Source: DATAUD01 sp036268455
Lineage (GTDB): Bacteria > Verrucomicrobiota > Verrucomicrobiia > Limisphaerales > Palsa-1400
DNA: 64,000 bases
Assembly (NCBI GenBank): GCA_036268455.1
Contig: DATAUD010000029.1
Span: 56,404 to 120,403 of the forward strand
Reading direction: 5' to 3'
Shown here: piece by piece, positions 8,927 to 17,456 of the stretch
Layout of the letters: each line of letters begins with the position of its first letter
How positions within the stretch are numbered: position 1 is the first letter of the stretch
Translations under genes and position numbers: made by a program
The notes under the pieces: generated by a model
Seen by the model: only the letters and a program-made list of their open reading frames with translations
What the model was told of the DNA's origin: nothing
Database searches by the model: none

Positions 8927-10771
8927 ATGCCATTTTTGGTTAGTTCGAAAACGAAGCCGCAGTACGACGTCATCATCGTCGGTTCTGGCGCGGGAGGCGG
9001 GACCAGCGCCTATGTCCTGGCCCTTGCCGGCGTAAAAGTCCTCATGCTCGAAGCTGGGCGGAAATACGATCCCGTCGAGGAAACTCCCATGTTCCAAACC
9101 AATGCCCAGGCCCCATTGCGTGGCGTGGCCACGTCTGACAAGCCGTTCGGCTTCCATGACGCCACCGTCGGCGGCGGTTGGACGGTCCCCGGTGAGCCTT
9201 ACATGACGCGTTTCCAAGGCCAGCCCAAAGACAAATTTTTCGAGGCGTCGGAATGGCAGATTTGGGGCTCCCCACAGGAATGGTTTTGGTGGCGTCCCAG
9301 AATGCTCGGCGGGCGCACCAATCATTGGGGCCGCATCGCGTTGCGCATGGGCCCTTACGATTTTAAACCCCGCAGGCGCGACGGCCTCGGCCTCGACTGG
9401 CCCATTGATTACAAAGACCTCGAGTCGTACTACGATAAAGTCGAATCGCTCATCGGCGTTTGGGGGACCAATGAAGGTTTGGAAAACACGCCGGATTCAC
9501 AGAATGGCACGCTGCTGCCGCCGCCGCGCCCGCGTGTGCCGGAACTGCTCCTTCAAAAACATGCGCGCGCGCTCGGAATCCCGGTCATTTCGTCGCACAT
9601 GGCGCTCCTCTCCCGCAAGCTCGACGCCGCGCGGATTGCGAAGTCGTTGCATCCCGACAATCCGCGCGCGCAGAAATGGACCGCCGATTCCGTGGATGCG
9701 CGCCTGGCTTGCTTTTGGGCGACCGATTGCGGACGCGGTTGCGCCATCAAGGCCAATTATCAATCCACCACCGTGCACCTCCCTCCCGCTCTTGCCAGCG
9801 GAAATCTCGATATCGTGACGGACGCGATGGTGCGCGAAGTCAGCGTCGATGACGAGGGCCGCGCAACGGGAGTTTATTACGTCGATAAGAAAACGAAGAA
9901 GGATGTGCATGTCAAAGGGCGCATTGTCGTTCTTGCCGCCAGCGGATGCGAATCGGCGCGCATTTTGCTCAACTCGAAATCACCGCGATTTTCCAACGGT
10001 CTCGCCAATTCCAGCGGAAAGGTCGGCCGCTATTTGATGGACACTGTGGGCGCGGGCCTAAGCGGCCAGATTCCCGCGCTGGAAAACATGCCCGCCTTCA
10101 ACGACGAAGGCGCCAACATGCACATTTACGCTCCCTGGTGGCTTTACAAGGAGCAGGTTGCCGGCAAGCTCGGATTCCCGCGCGGCTATCACATCGAGAT
10201 CGGCGGCGGACGCGCCATGCCGGCCGCGGGCGAGTTTGATTTTCTCGATGGCCTGACCGGCGGCTCGTACGGCACACGTTTCAAAGAGGAAGCGCGGCGT
10301 TATTACGGCTCGGTCATCGGAATGGCCGGACGCGGTGAAATGATTCCCAACGACGACAGTTATTGCGAAGTCGATCCCGACAAAAAAGACGCCTGGGGAA
10401 TTCCGGTCCTGCGCTTTCGCTTCAAATGGACCGATTACGAAGTCAAACAGTCGCAGCACATGCGCCAAACCTTCAAAGCCGTCATCGAATCCATGGGCGG
10501 CAAAGTCTTTGGCTGGAATGGCCCCCATGAGAAAGCCATCGCGCCGGGCGGCTCCATCATCCACGAAGTGGGCACGACGGCAATGGGCGACGACCCGCGC
10601 GCCAGCGTGCTGAACGCGCACTGTCAGGCGTGGGAAATCAAAAATTTATTTGTGACTGATGGCGGTCCCTTTGTCAGCAATGCCGACAAGAACCCGACGC
10701 TTTCGATCATGGCCCTGGCCTGGCGGACGTGCGATTACGTTTTGGACCAGATGCGGAAAGGAAATATATGA
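8927..10771 (+). CDS. GMC-family FAD-dependent sugar dehydrogenase, large subunit
   Basis: 614 residues from ATG 8927. The N-terminus has the FAD-binding Rossmann motif VIIVGSGAGGGTSAYVLA with a following acidic residue in MLEAGRKY, and the GMC signature RMLGGRTNHWGRIALRMGP. The C-terminal GMC domain holds the likely catalytic pair His546 (IIHEVGTTAMGDDP) and Asn589 (SNADKNPTLSIMALAW). Such proteins oxidise a sugar hydroxyl and pass electrons to a cytochrome. The next gene overlaps by ATGA and encodes a gluconate-dehydrogenase subunit-3-like partner, as in three-subunit membrane dehydrogenases and the glucoside 3-dehydrogenases. The DUF1080 gene after it points to 3-keto-sugar chemistry. No Tat signal is visible here, so export may be by hitch-hiking on the small subunit (inference). 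A separate cytochrome subunit was not found. Confidence 0.88.
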   Translation: MPFLVSSKTKPQYDVIIVGSGAGGGTSAYVLALAGVKVLMLEAGRKYDPVEETPMFQTNAQAPLRGVATSDKPFGFHDATVGGGWTVPGEPYMTRFQGQPKDKFFEASEWQIWGSPQEWFWWRPRMLGGRTNHWGRIALRMGPYDFKPRRRDGLGLDWPIDYKDLESYYDKVESLIGVWGTNEGLENTPDSQNGTLLPPPRPRVPELLLQKHARALGIPVISSHMALLSRKLDAARIAKSLHPDNPRAQKWTADSVDARLACFWATDCGRGCAIKANYQSTTVHLPPALASGNLDIVTDAMVREVSVDDEGRATGVYYVDKKTKKDVHVKGRIVVLAASGCESARILLNSKSPRFSNGLANSSGKVGRYLMDTVGAGLSGQIPALENMPAFNDEGANMHIYAPWWLYKEQVAGKLGFPRGYHIEIGGGRAMPAAGEFDFLDGLTGGSYGTRFKEEARRYYGSVIGMAGRGEMIPNDDSYCEVDPDKKDAWGIPVLRFRFKWTDYEVKQSQHMRQTFKAVIESMGGKVFGWNGPHEKAIAPGGSIIHEVGTTAMGDDPRASVLNAHCQAWEIKNLFVTDGGPFVSNADKNPTLSIMALAWRTCDYVLDQMRKGNI

Positions 10772-11409
10772 ATGACGCTCCCGTCCCGCGCATCAGCCGT
10801 CGCGAAGCCATCCGATGGGTCATTGCCGCCAGCGGTTCGGCCGCCCTGCTCGGGCCGCGCGCTTTTGCGGAGGGCGCGGCAAAACCGTACGGACGCGATG
10901 CCCTGCTCAACGAAACTTACAAGCCCGGCGATTTTTGGCCGCTGACGCTCACGCCCGGCCAGCGCCGGACGGTCACAGCTCTGTGCGACCTCATTATCCC
11001 GGCTGATGACCATTCCCCCGCCGCCAGCGCGGTGGCGGTCCCGGATTTCATCGACGAATGGATCAGCGCTCCCTACAAAGAGCAGCAGGCCTACCGCGCA
11101 ATTATTATTGACGGATTGAAATGGCTCGATCAGGACTCCGCGCGCCGTTTCGGGCGGAACTTCGCGGAATTGTCGCTAAACGAGCAAAGCCAGATTGCCG
11201 ACGACATTTGCCACGTCCCAAAGGCGAAGCCCGAATATTCCCAGGCCGCCGAGTTTTTCGCCGTGATGCGCTCGCTGACGGCCACCGGTTTCTACACAAC
11301 GCCGGTCGGGTGGCGTGACGTCGGATTCGTCGGAAACGTCGCGCTGACGGCGTTTCCCGACCCGCCGCCAGAGGTGTTGGAAAGACTTGGCTTGAAGAAG
11401 AACTGGTAG
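10768..11409 (+). CDS. Gluconate 2-dehydrogenase subunit 3 family protein, Tat-exported
   Basis: 213 residues. The frame is open from 10729, but ATG 10768 overlaps the GMC stop (ATGA) and puts a twin-arginine signal at the N-terminus: RISRREAIRWVIAASGSAALLGPRAFA. The mature part contains LTPGQRRTVTALCDLIIPADDHSP, the hallmark of the subunit-3 family, and GWRDVGFVGN near the end. In related enzymes this small subunit carries the Tat signal and is needed to mature and export the FAD subunit to the periplasm. Gene order with the flavoprotein matches that role. Confidence 0.87.
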   Translation: MNDAPVPRISRREAIRWVIAASGSAALLGPRAFAEGAAKPYGRDALLNETYKPGDFWPLTLTPGQRRTVTALCDLIIPADDHSPAASAVAVPDFIDEWISAPYKEQQAYRAIIIDGLKWLDQDSARRFGRNFAELSLNEQSQIADDICHVPKAKPEYSQAAEFFAVMRSLTATGFYTTPVGWRDVGFVGNVALTAFPDPPPEVLERLGLKKNW

Positions 11410-11421
11410 TATTCCCATGGG

Positions 11422-12126
11422 ATGACTCGTTCCCTTTTGGTTCTCGTTTGCGCGGCCGTCTCGGCTTTAGGCGCTGATTTGAATACATTGACGCCGGAGG
11501 AAACATCAGCCGGCTGGAAATTATTATTTGACGGCGCGACGACCAGCGGATGGCGGGCTTACGCCCACCACGACTTCCCGACAAACCGCTGGCTCGTCAA
11601 GGACGGCTGCCTTTGCCTCGATGCTTCCGTCCACACGAATGCCAGCGATTTGGTGACGACCGAAAAATTCGGCGATTTCGATTTGAAATTCGACTGGCGC
11701 ATCTCACCGGCGGGAAACAGTGGCGTCAAGTATTTTGTCAAGGAGGGCAAATCCGGCCACAGCGGCGTTGGTTACGAATACCAGGTGCTCGACGACGACA
11801 AGAACGAAGATTCCCAAAACGGCGCGAAGCGCCAGGCCGGCGCGGTTTATTATTTATTCGCGCCCAACGACCAGAAGCATCTCAAGCCTGTCGGCGAGTT
11901 CAACCAGGGCGAGATTATCGTTCATGGCGACCACGTTGAACATTGGCTGAACGGCGCCAAGATCGTTGAATTCGAGTTGGGCAGTGCTGAATTGAAGGAC
12001 GCGATCGCGCAGAGCAAGTTCAAAAACATCAAAGGCTACGGCGAAAAAATCCCCACAGTCATACTTCTCCAGGACCACGGCTCATCGGCTTGGTTCCGCA
12101 ATATCAAGATTCGACCGCTGCCCTGA
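11422..12126 (+). CDS. Secreted DUF1080 (3-keto-disaccharide hydrolase-like) protein
   Basis: 234 residues with a short signal peptide (TRSLLVLVCAAVSALGA). The rest is one DUF1080 concanavalin-like beta-jelly-roll domain: GWKLLFDGATTSGWR near the start, FGDFDLKFDWRISPAGNSGVKYF, GVGYEYQVLDD and the closing WFRNIKIRPL. Members of this family have been linked to cleavage of 3-keto-glycosides. It begins 12 bp after the subunit-3 gene, so the three genes form one operon, consistent with oxidation of a glycoside at C3 followed by cleavage of the keto product outside the cytoplasm. The enzymatic role is inferred from family and context. Confidence 0.85.
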   Translation: MTRSLLVLVCAAVSALGADLNTLTPEETSAGWKLLFDGATTSGWRAYAHHDFPTNRWLVKDGCLCLDASVHTNASDLVTTEKFGDFDLKFDWRISPAGNSGVKYFVKEGKSGHSGVGYEYQVLDDDKNEDSQNGAKRQAGAVYYLFAPNDQKHLKPVGEFNQGEIIVHGDHVEHWLNGAKIVEFELGSAELKDAIAQSKFKNIKGYGEKIPTVILLQDHGSSAWFRNIKIRPLP

Positions 12127-12137
12127 GCCGGCTCAGG
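12122..12137. repeat. Perfect palindrome spanning two convergent stop codons
   Basis: CCTGAGCCGGCTCAGG is fully self-complementary. It contains the TGA stop of the DUF1080 gene (12124-12126) and the TGA stop of the opposite-strand NlpC/P60 gene (12135-12133), leaving only six bases between the two genes. It could act as a bidirectional stem but has no T-run on either side. Confidence 0.55.
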
Positions 12138-13335
12138 ACCCTTTCAACACTCGCCGGGCGTGCAACAGCGAACGAATTCGCTTGGCGTCATGAATCGGCG
12201 AATCTGGATCGAGACTGCTGATCCGAACCAAACTGGACGACTGAATGAACAGCTTGTCACCCAAATAAATCCCGACGTGCGTGATTTTTTCCGGCGCGCT
12301 TCCACGCGCGGGCTTGCCAAAAAACAGAAGGTCGCCCTTTTTCAGATTCTTCAAGTCCTGGTCGATGGGAACATCCGTTCCATCCTCCATTTGTTGCGAG
12401 GCATTGCGGTGCAGGTCAACGCCGTTGAGAAAAAACACCTGCTTTGTCAGCCCCGAACAATCCATCCCGCGAATTGAATTGCAGCCCCAGAAATAGGGCC
12501 GTCCAAGAAATGATTTTGCCGTGCGCTCGATGTTTTCAGGCGTGGCGCGCCGGCTTGCCCGCCATTCCGCATAATCCACCGCGGATTTTTTCGGCATATA
12601 ACCCGCGCGTCCGTCCGCCAATTCCACCTTGAGCCAATCACCCTGTTGCCCCGCATATTTGACAAGACAGCCCATGACAACGTCGGAAACAGGCAGCGAT
12701 TCCGCATCCGGCTCCTCCAGAATTCTTTCCTCAAACGCCGTCACAATCAAAAGCGGCGACGCATTCCAGGCATCAGCCTGCTCGCGAGTGCAGAGCAAAA
12801 ATCCGCCCCCTTCCGTCCAGCCGGGATAGCGGTCGGCGGTTTGGACCAGAAACCAATTGGTGTTCTGTTCCCAAACCCTGAACACATTTCCCATCAGGGC
12901 TTGTGTGCCCATTTCCGACGAATTGCCGGGCTTCTCCCGAATATTCACCACGCTCACTGTGGCGATGCCCCAGGTCCGGTCACCCATGTCGGGAGTCGGA
13001 AGAACGCGAATTCGATCCACCGCCTCGACACCCGCGCCGGCAACGGCCGCCATCACCGCCTTTTTTGCCTCCGGATTTTCCACTTCGCCTTTGAGAACGA
13101 AACGACCGCCTTCACGTGCGGTGCTGACGTTGAAAATCGCCAGATGCGGGTCTGGCGCGTAATGTGCCTTCACGCTCCGCACCGCCGCCAAAACAGTTCG
13201 AGAGGAATTATCGGTCTTCATTTCATCATCGGTTGGGCTTAGTTGGCTTTGGCAACCAGCCAAAACCATTAAAAGAGTCGCCGCCAACCCCGCCCACGCG
13301 CCAATCGAACGTCGAATGTCAGCAGTCTTATTCAA
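12133..13335 (-). CDS. NlpC/P60 family cell-wall hydrolase, lipoprotein with SH3 domains
   Basis: 400 residues. The N-terminus is a lipoprotein signal with lipobox LAGC at residues 25-28. The middle holds a region with KGEVENPEAKKAVMAAV (about 75-105, BON-like) and two SH3-like blocks (VSVVNIREKPGNSSEMGTQ and the GQQGDWLKVELADGRAGYMP stretch). The C-terminal NlpC/P60 domain has catalytic Cys293 in MDCSGL and His353 in THVGIYLG, followed by a polar partner in FIQSSS. Such enzymes cleave gamma-D-glutamyl-diamino-acid bonds in peptidoglycan peptides. The lipid anchor places it at a membrane facing the wall. It is transcribed divergently from PrsK and convergently with the DUF1080 operon, so it is a single-gene unit. 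Confidence 0.9.
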   Translation of the reverse strand: MNKTADIRRSIGAWAGLAATLLMVLAGCQSQLSPTDDEMKTDNSSRTVLAAVRSVKAHYAPDPHLAIFNVSTAREGGRFVLKGEVENPEAKKAVMAAVAGAGVEAVDRIRVLPTPDMGDRTWGIATVSVVNIREKPGNSSEMGTQALMGNVFRVWEQNTNWFLVQTADRYPGWTEGGGFLLCTREQADAWNASPLLIVTAFEERILEEPDAESLPVSDVVMGCLVKYAGQQGDWLKVELADGRAGYMPKKSAVDYAEWRASRRATPENIERTAKSFLGRPYFWGCNSIRGMDCSGLTKQVFFLNGVDLHRNASQQMEDGTDVPIDQDLKNLKKGDLLFFGKPARGSAPEKITHVGIYLGDKLFIQSSSLVRISSLDPDSPIHDAKRIRSLLHARRVLKGS

Positions 13336-13489
13336 ACCGGCTTCAGACTAAGAGAGCGAGCGCGGAACCGCTATCGAAAAATGCCGCTTCACCGCCATTG
13401 CCGCGGCTTGAGTTTCCATTGCTTCAAACCGATATTGCGGGCTATGATGGAGCCAGGCGCGCGAAGGTCAAAAAGACAGCCCGCTTGAT

Positions 13490-15613
13490 GTGCCGAACTC
13501 GATGAGCACCGCAGTGACTCTGGCTTACGTGAGCGCCGCTTGCGCGGGCGTCGTCATGCTCATTGCCGCCTTTCGTGGCTGGCGTTCCGTCTCGGTTTGG
13601 TTTTTCGGCGTCGGAATGGCGGTGTTCGCGGCCGAAAGTGTTTTTGTCGGCTTGGGGACGGACGCCGTGTTGCGCGAGGAAGCAAGCCGTTGGCAAGCGT
13701 GGCGGCTGGCCGCGATGTCTCTTCTCCCATGTGTCTGGCTTTTTTTCAGCCTGAGCTATGCCCGGGGAAACGCCCGCGAATTCTTGCGCCGTTGGCGTTA
13801 CTCATTAGCCATTTCACTGCTGGCCCCGGCGATCTTCGGTCTTGCTTGCCCTCGAAGACTGCTCTTCAGCGCTGTGGATTTAAACGAGGATAGCGCGCAA
13901 TGGGTGTTTCGGTTGCAGCCGGCGGGCGTTGCGCTGGAACTGTTTTTCCTGATCAGCGCCCTGCTTATTCTGATGAACCTGGAACGCACATTTCGGGCGG
14001 CTGTGGGAACGATGCGCTGGCGGATCAAATTCATGATTCTGGGAGTGGGAATCATATTCGCCGTCCGCGCTTATACAGCCAGCCAGGCCCTTTTACTGCG
14101 GCGGTTGGACCCGTCGTTGGTATCGGTGGATTCTGTGGCGCTCTTATTGGGATGCTTATTGTTGGTGCGGTCGCTCTTTCGTGATGTTTCCGAAGTGGCG
14201 GTTTTCCCGAGCGACGCTATTTTCGAGAATTCGCTCACGGCCTTGATCGGAGGAATTTACCTGGTCAGCGTCGGCATTTTGGCGAGATTGGCTCTCTGGG
14301 TGCAGAGTGCCACCAATTTTCAAACCAGAGCCTTTTTTCTCCTAATCTTGCTGGTGGCGGTCACAGTTGTTGCCTTGTCGGACCGGGTCCGGCTGCACAC
14401 CCGGCGTTTCATAAGCCGCTATTTTCAGCGCCCCCTTTATGATTATCGCACGGTTTGGCGGACCCTTATCGAAGGCACCGCGTCGTGCGTCAAACAAACG
14501 GAACTCTGCCATGCCGCCGCAACCCTCTTCTCGCAAGTATTCGAAGTGCTCACTGTGACCGTCTGGCTTGTCGATGAAAAACGGCAAGGCTTGATTTTTG
14601 CGACGTCAACTTCACTTTCTTCCGCGGCGGGCACGGAACTGCAACCGTCCAGGGAGGAAGCGCTGGCAATCATTCAAGCGCTGCAAAATCACGCGGACCC
14701 CGTGGATATCGAAACCTCCGACAAAATATGGGCCGCGGCTCTTAGGCATATGAACCCAGGCCGGTTCCAAACGGGTGGCAGCCGGGTATGCGTGCCTTTG
14801 ACAGCCAGGAACCAATTGCTGGGGATGATCGTCCTCGCCGATCGCGTGAGCGGCGTTTATCTTTCCCTGCAGGATTTTGATTTGTTGCGTTGCGTGGGCG
14901 ACCAGATTGCCGCCCAATTGCTCAATGTCCAACTTTCCCAAAAGCTCCTGCAGGCAAAAGAATTGGAAGCTTTCCAGACAATGTCAGCGTTTTTTGTGCA
15001 TGATTTGAAGAACACTGCTTCCACGCTCAATCTGATGTTGCAGAATCTGCCCATCCATTTTGACAATCCGGAGTTTCGCGCGGACGCCCTGCGCGGCGTC
15101 GGCAAAACCTGCGAGCACATCAATCATCTCATCAGCCGGCTGAGTTTATTGCGGCACGATTTGCAGATCAAAGCGGCGGCATCGGACCTCAACGACGTAA
15201 TTGGCCGTGTGCTCTCCACCTGGAATGGCCTGTCCGGCGTGACGCTCGTCAAAAATTTGCGGCCATGTCCGCGCCTGCTGTTGGACCAGGAACAAATCCA
15301 CAAAGTCGTCACCAATCTCGTTATCAACGCCACGGAAGCGGTTTCCGCAAATGGGGAAGTTCGTGTTGAAACCCAGCAAAATAATGGCTGGGCTGTCCTG
15401 ACTGTCGCCGACAACGGTTGTGGCATGACCCCGGAATTCCTCAATCGCGCCCTCTTCCGGCCATTTCAAACGACGAAAAAAAAAGGGTTCGGCATCGGGA
15501 TGTTCCAAAGTAAAATGATTGTCGAAGCTCATGGCGGACGAATTGAAGTTGAAAGTGAGTTAAAGAAGGGCACTATCTTCAGGGTGTTGCTGCCGATTGA
15601 AAAACTAGCTTAA
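13490..15613 (+). CDS. prsK: Membrane sensor histidine kinase PrsK (PEP-CTERM system)
   Basis: 707 residues from GTG 13490; ATG 13502 (STAVTLAYVS) is an equally good start. The N-terminal half has a run of about eight or nine hydrophobic helices (residues 5-310), then a GAF-like domain (about 335-485) and the kinase core. The phospho-acceptor is His504 in FVHDLKNTASTLN, and the ATP-binding domain shows NLVINATEAV, VADNGCGM and GFGIGMFQSKMIVEAHGG. This multi-helix, GAF, HisKA-like, HATPase order is that of PrsK proteins, which occur with exosortase/PEP-CTERM loci and control extracellular polymer and sorted surface proteins. Its stop overlaps the start of the response-regulator gene, so the two are coupled. 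The sensed signal is unknown. Confidence 0.87.
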   Translation: MPNSMSTAVTLAYVSAACAGVVMLIAAFRGWRSVSVWFFGVGMAVFAAESVFVGLGTDAVLREEASRWQAWRLAAMSLLPCVWLFFSLSYARGNAREFLRRWRYSLAISLLAPAIFGLACPRRLLFSAVDLNEDSAQWVFRLQPAGVALELFFLISALLILMNLERTFRAAVGTMRWRIKFMILGVGIIFAVRAYTASQALLLRRLDPSLVSVDSVALLLGCLLLVRSLFRDVSEVAVFPSDAIFENSLTALIGGIYLVSVGILARLALWVQSATNFQTRAFFLLILLVAVTVVALSDRVRLHTRRFISRYFQRPLYDYRTVWRTLIEGTASCVKQTELCHAAATLFSQVFEVLTVTVWLVDEKRQGLIFATSTSLSSAAGTELQPSREEALAIIQALQNHADPVDIETSDKIWAAALRHMNPGRFQTGGSRVCVPLTARNQLLGMIVLADRVSGVYLSLQDFDLLRCVGDQIAAQLLNVQLSQKLLQAKELEAFQTMSAFFVHDLKNTASTLNLMLQNLPIHFDNPEFRADALRGVGKTCEHINHLISRLSLLRHDLQIKAAASDLNDVIGRVLSTWNGLSGVTLVKNLRPCPRLLLDQEQIHKVVTNLVINATEAVSANGEVRVETQQNNGWAVLTVADNGCGMTPEFLNRALFRPFQTTKKKGFGIGMFQSKMIVEAHGGRIEVESELKKGTIFRVLLPIEKLA

Positions 15614-16962
15614 TGAAGCCGAAATTGCTGATAGTCGATGATGACGAGGAAATTCGCACGCAAATGAAGTGGGGTCTTGCGCAAGATTACGAAATCATGC
15701 TTGCCGAAGACCGGTCCACCGCCATCGAGGCCTATCAAACCCATCATCCGCTTGTGGTTTTGCTCGATTTGGGTCTGCCCCCTCGCCCCGGCGATCCCGA
15801 TGAGGGTCTCGCCACGCTTTCTGACATTTTATCGCTCGAAAGACTGGCCAAGGTGATTGTGATTACCGGCCAGGGCGAAAAAAGCGTGGCTTTGCGGGCC
15901 GTCGGTTCGGGCGCTTACGGCTTTTTGGTCAAGCCGGCGGACATGGAGGAGTTGAAACTGGTTGTTCGGCACGCCTTCGCGATGGCCAGTTTGGAAATCG
16001 AGTTCCGACAAATGCAGCAAATGATTTCCGCCAACACCTTCGAGGGCATGATGGGAAACAGCTCCGCGATCCGCGCGGTCTTCGATGCCATCCGGAAAGT
16101 CGCCACGACTGACGCGCCGGTCCTGCTTCTGGGCGAAAGCGGCACAGGCAAGGAAATGGCCGCGCGCGCAATTCATCAATCCAGCTCTCGCAAGAACGGC
16201 CCCTTCATCGCCATCAATTGCAGCGCCATTCCAGAAACGCTGTTGGAAAGTGAATTGTTCGGCCACGAAAAGGGATCTTTCACAGGCGCGCACGCCCAGC
16301 GCAAAGGCCGGTTTGAAATGGCCAACGGCGGAACACTTTTCCTCGACGAAATCGGCGAAATTCCCCTTCCGTTGCAAGTCAAACTTCTCCGCTTTCTAGC
16401 GGAACAGTGCATAGAGCGCGTTGGCGGCCGCCAACCCATTCAAATCGACGCCCGAGTCGTTACCGCCACCAATGCCGATTTGCGCAAGGGCATGACCTCT
16501 GGAACGTTTCGCGAAGACCTTTTTTATAGGTTAAGTGTCGTCGTTCTTACGTTGCCGCCATTGCGCGACCGCGAAGAGGACATCCGCCTTCTGGCCCAAT
16601 ATTTTCTTCAGCGATTCTCCGCGCAGTCCGGCAAGAGTGGTCTCGCGATGGATCAAGACGGTTTGCGGGCATTGGACAGGCATCCCTGGCCGGGCAACGT
16701 TCGAGAATTGGAGAATTGCATTCGCCGCGCGGTAATTATGGCGGAAGGCAAGCGGCTAACGGCAAAGGATTTGGAATTGCTCCCTTCCAAAGGTGGCGGC
16801 AGCACGAATTTGAAAGACGCCCGGGAGAGCCTGGAGCGGGAAATGATAACCGCCTCCCTGCGAAAGCACGGCGGAAAAATCGCCCCGGCCGCCGTCGAAC
16901 TCGGCGTCAGCCGCCCGACTCTCTATGATCTAATGGAGAAGTACGGGATGGGTAAACAATAG
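15613..16962 (+). CDS. prsR: Sigma-54-dependent response regulator PrsR
   Basis: 449 residues; the ATG overlaps the PrsK stop (TAATG at 15611-15615). A receiver domain (phospho-acceptor Asp52 in LLDLGLP) is joined to an AAA+ sigma-54 activator domain with Walker A GESGTGKE near residue 174, the sigma-54 contact loop GSFTGA, and a C-terminal Fis-type helix-turn-helix (IAPAAVELGVSRPTLYDLMEKYG). The wording of the receiver (LGLPPRPGDPDEGL) matches the PrsR subfamily. It should activate -24/-12 promoters after phosphorylation by PrsK. A strong candidate target lies 240 bp downstream, in front of the small secreted genes. Confidence 0.9.
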   Translation: MKPKLLIVDDDEEIRTQMKWGLAQDYEIMLAEDRSTAIEAYQTHHPLVVLLDLGLPPRPGDPDEGLATLSDILSLERLAKVIVITGQGEKSVALRAVGSGAYGFLVKPADMEELKLVVRHAFAMASLEIEFRQMQQMISANTFEGMMGNSSAIRAVFDAIRKVATTDAPVLLLGESGTGKEMAARAIHQSSSRKNGPFIAINCSAIPETLLESELFGHEKGSFTGAHAQRKGRFEMANGGTLFLDEIGEIPLPLQVKLLRFLAEQCIERVGGRQPIQIDARVVTATNADLRKGMTSGTFREDLFYRLSVVVLTLPPLRDREEDIRLLAQYFLQRFSAQSGKSGLAMDQDGLRALDRHPWPGNVRELENCIRRAVIMAEGKRLTAKDLELLPSKGGGSTNLKDARESLEREMITASLRKHGGKIAPAAVELGVSRPTLYDLMEKYGMGKQ

Positions 16963-17102
16963 GGAATCCCCTAGGTTTCTGTAAGGAAGACCAACAGTCT
17001 TGGCTTTTTCGATCTTTCGATTCACAACACCCTAACATTAGCGCATTTACGGAAATTGCTTTCGGACTTCCAACAGCGTAAAGTCGGATACCTTTACATC
17101 TT

Positions 17103-17123
17103 GATTGCAAAATGCAAGCAATC
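17103..17123. promoter_or_regulatory. Nested inverted repeats, possible PrsR upstream activating site
   Basis: GATTGC (17103-17108) and GCAATC (17118-17123) flank a second inverted repeat TTGCA-aaa-TGCAA (17105-17117). A third palindrome ATTGCAAT lies at 17141-17148 and GTAAAG-N8-CTTTAC at 17078-17097. They sit roughly 80-150 bp upstream of the predicted sigma-54 start point, where enhancer-binding activators usually bind. Assignment to PrsR is an inference from position. Confidence 0.4.
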
Positions 17124-17198
17124 CTTTCGAAAACAAAAAAATTGCAATAAGTTAATTATAAAAGACTTATAGAATATTCGGAGTTCGCCGACCTCATA

Positions 17199-17214
17199 TG
17201 GCATACGATTAGCT
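17199..17214 (+). promoter_or_regulatory. Sigma-54 (-24/-12) promoter before the small secreted genes
   Basis: TGGCATACGATTAGCT matches the sigma-54 pattern: TGGCA at -24, exactly ten bases between GG and GC, and TAGCT (consensus TTGCA/T) at -12. It lies 69 bp before the ATG of the first small gene and directly after the gene for a sigma-54 activator. One deviation from consensus (TA for TT in the -12 box) is noted. Confidence 0.6.
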
Positions 17215-17282
17215 ATATCCAGCCAGATTCTCAAAATGGGACACGCAAGTCCATTATTGAGACAGTAAAGAAAGTGGCTTGT

Positions 17283-17447
17283 ATGATGAAATCGAGGATT
17301 GTTTGGCTGACTCTTTTGTTGGGGGTGGTTTTGATTACGGGCAGAGCGTTGGCAGGGGGCGGTGCGCCCCCACCCCCGACTCCGGCCCCGCCTTCGGGAT
17401 CAACCAACTCGATTCCATCAAGTTCCACGAATTCACTATCGAGCTAA
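17283..17447 (+). CDS. Very small secreted Pro/Ser-rich protein
   Basis: 54 residues from ATG 17283 (or 17286). A signal peptide (KSRIVWLTLLLGVVLITGRALA) is followed by only about 30 residues: GGGAPPPPTPAP and a Ser/Thr/Asn tail. No family is recognised. It is the first gene after the sigma-54 promoter and is followed 9 bp later by another very small exported gene, so both are probably expressed together under PrsK/PrsR. Short length makes coding status uncertain, but signal peptide and position support it. Confidence 0.55.
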   Translation: MMKSRIVWLTLLLGVVLITGRALAGGGAPPPPTPAPPSGSTNSIPSSSTNSLSS

Positions 17448-17456
17448 AATTCCACT

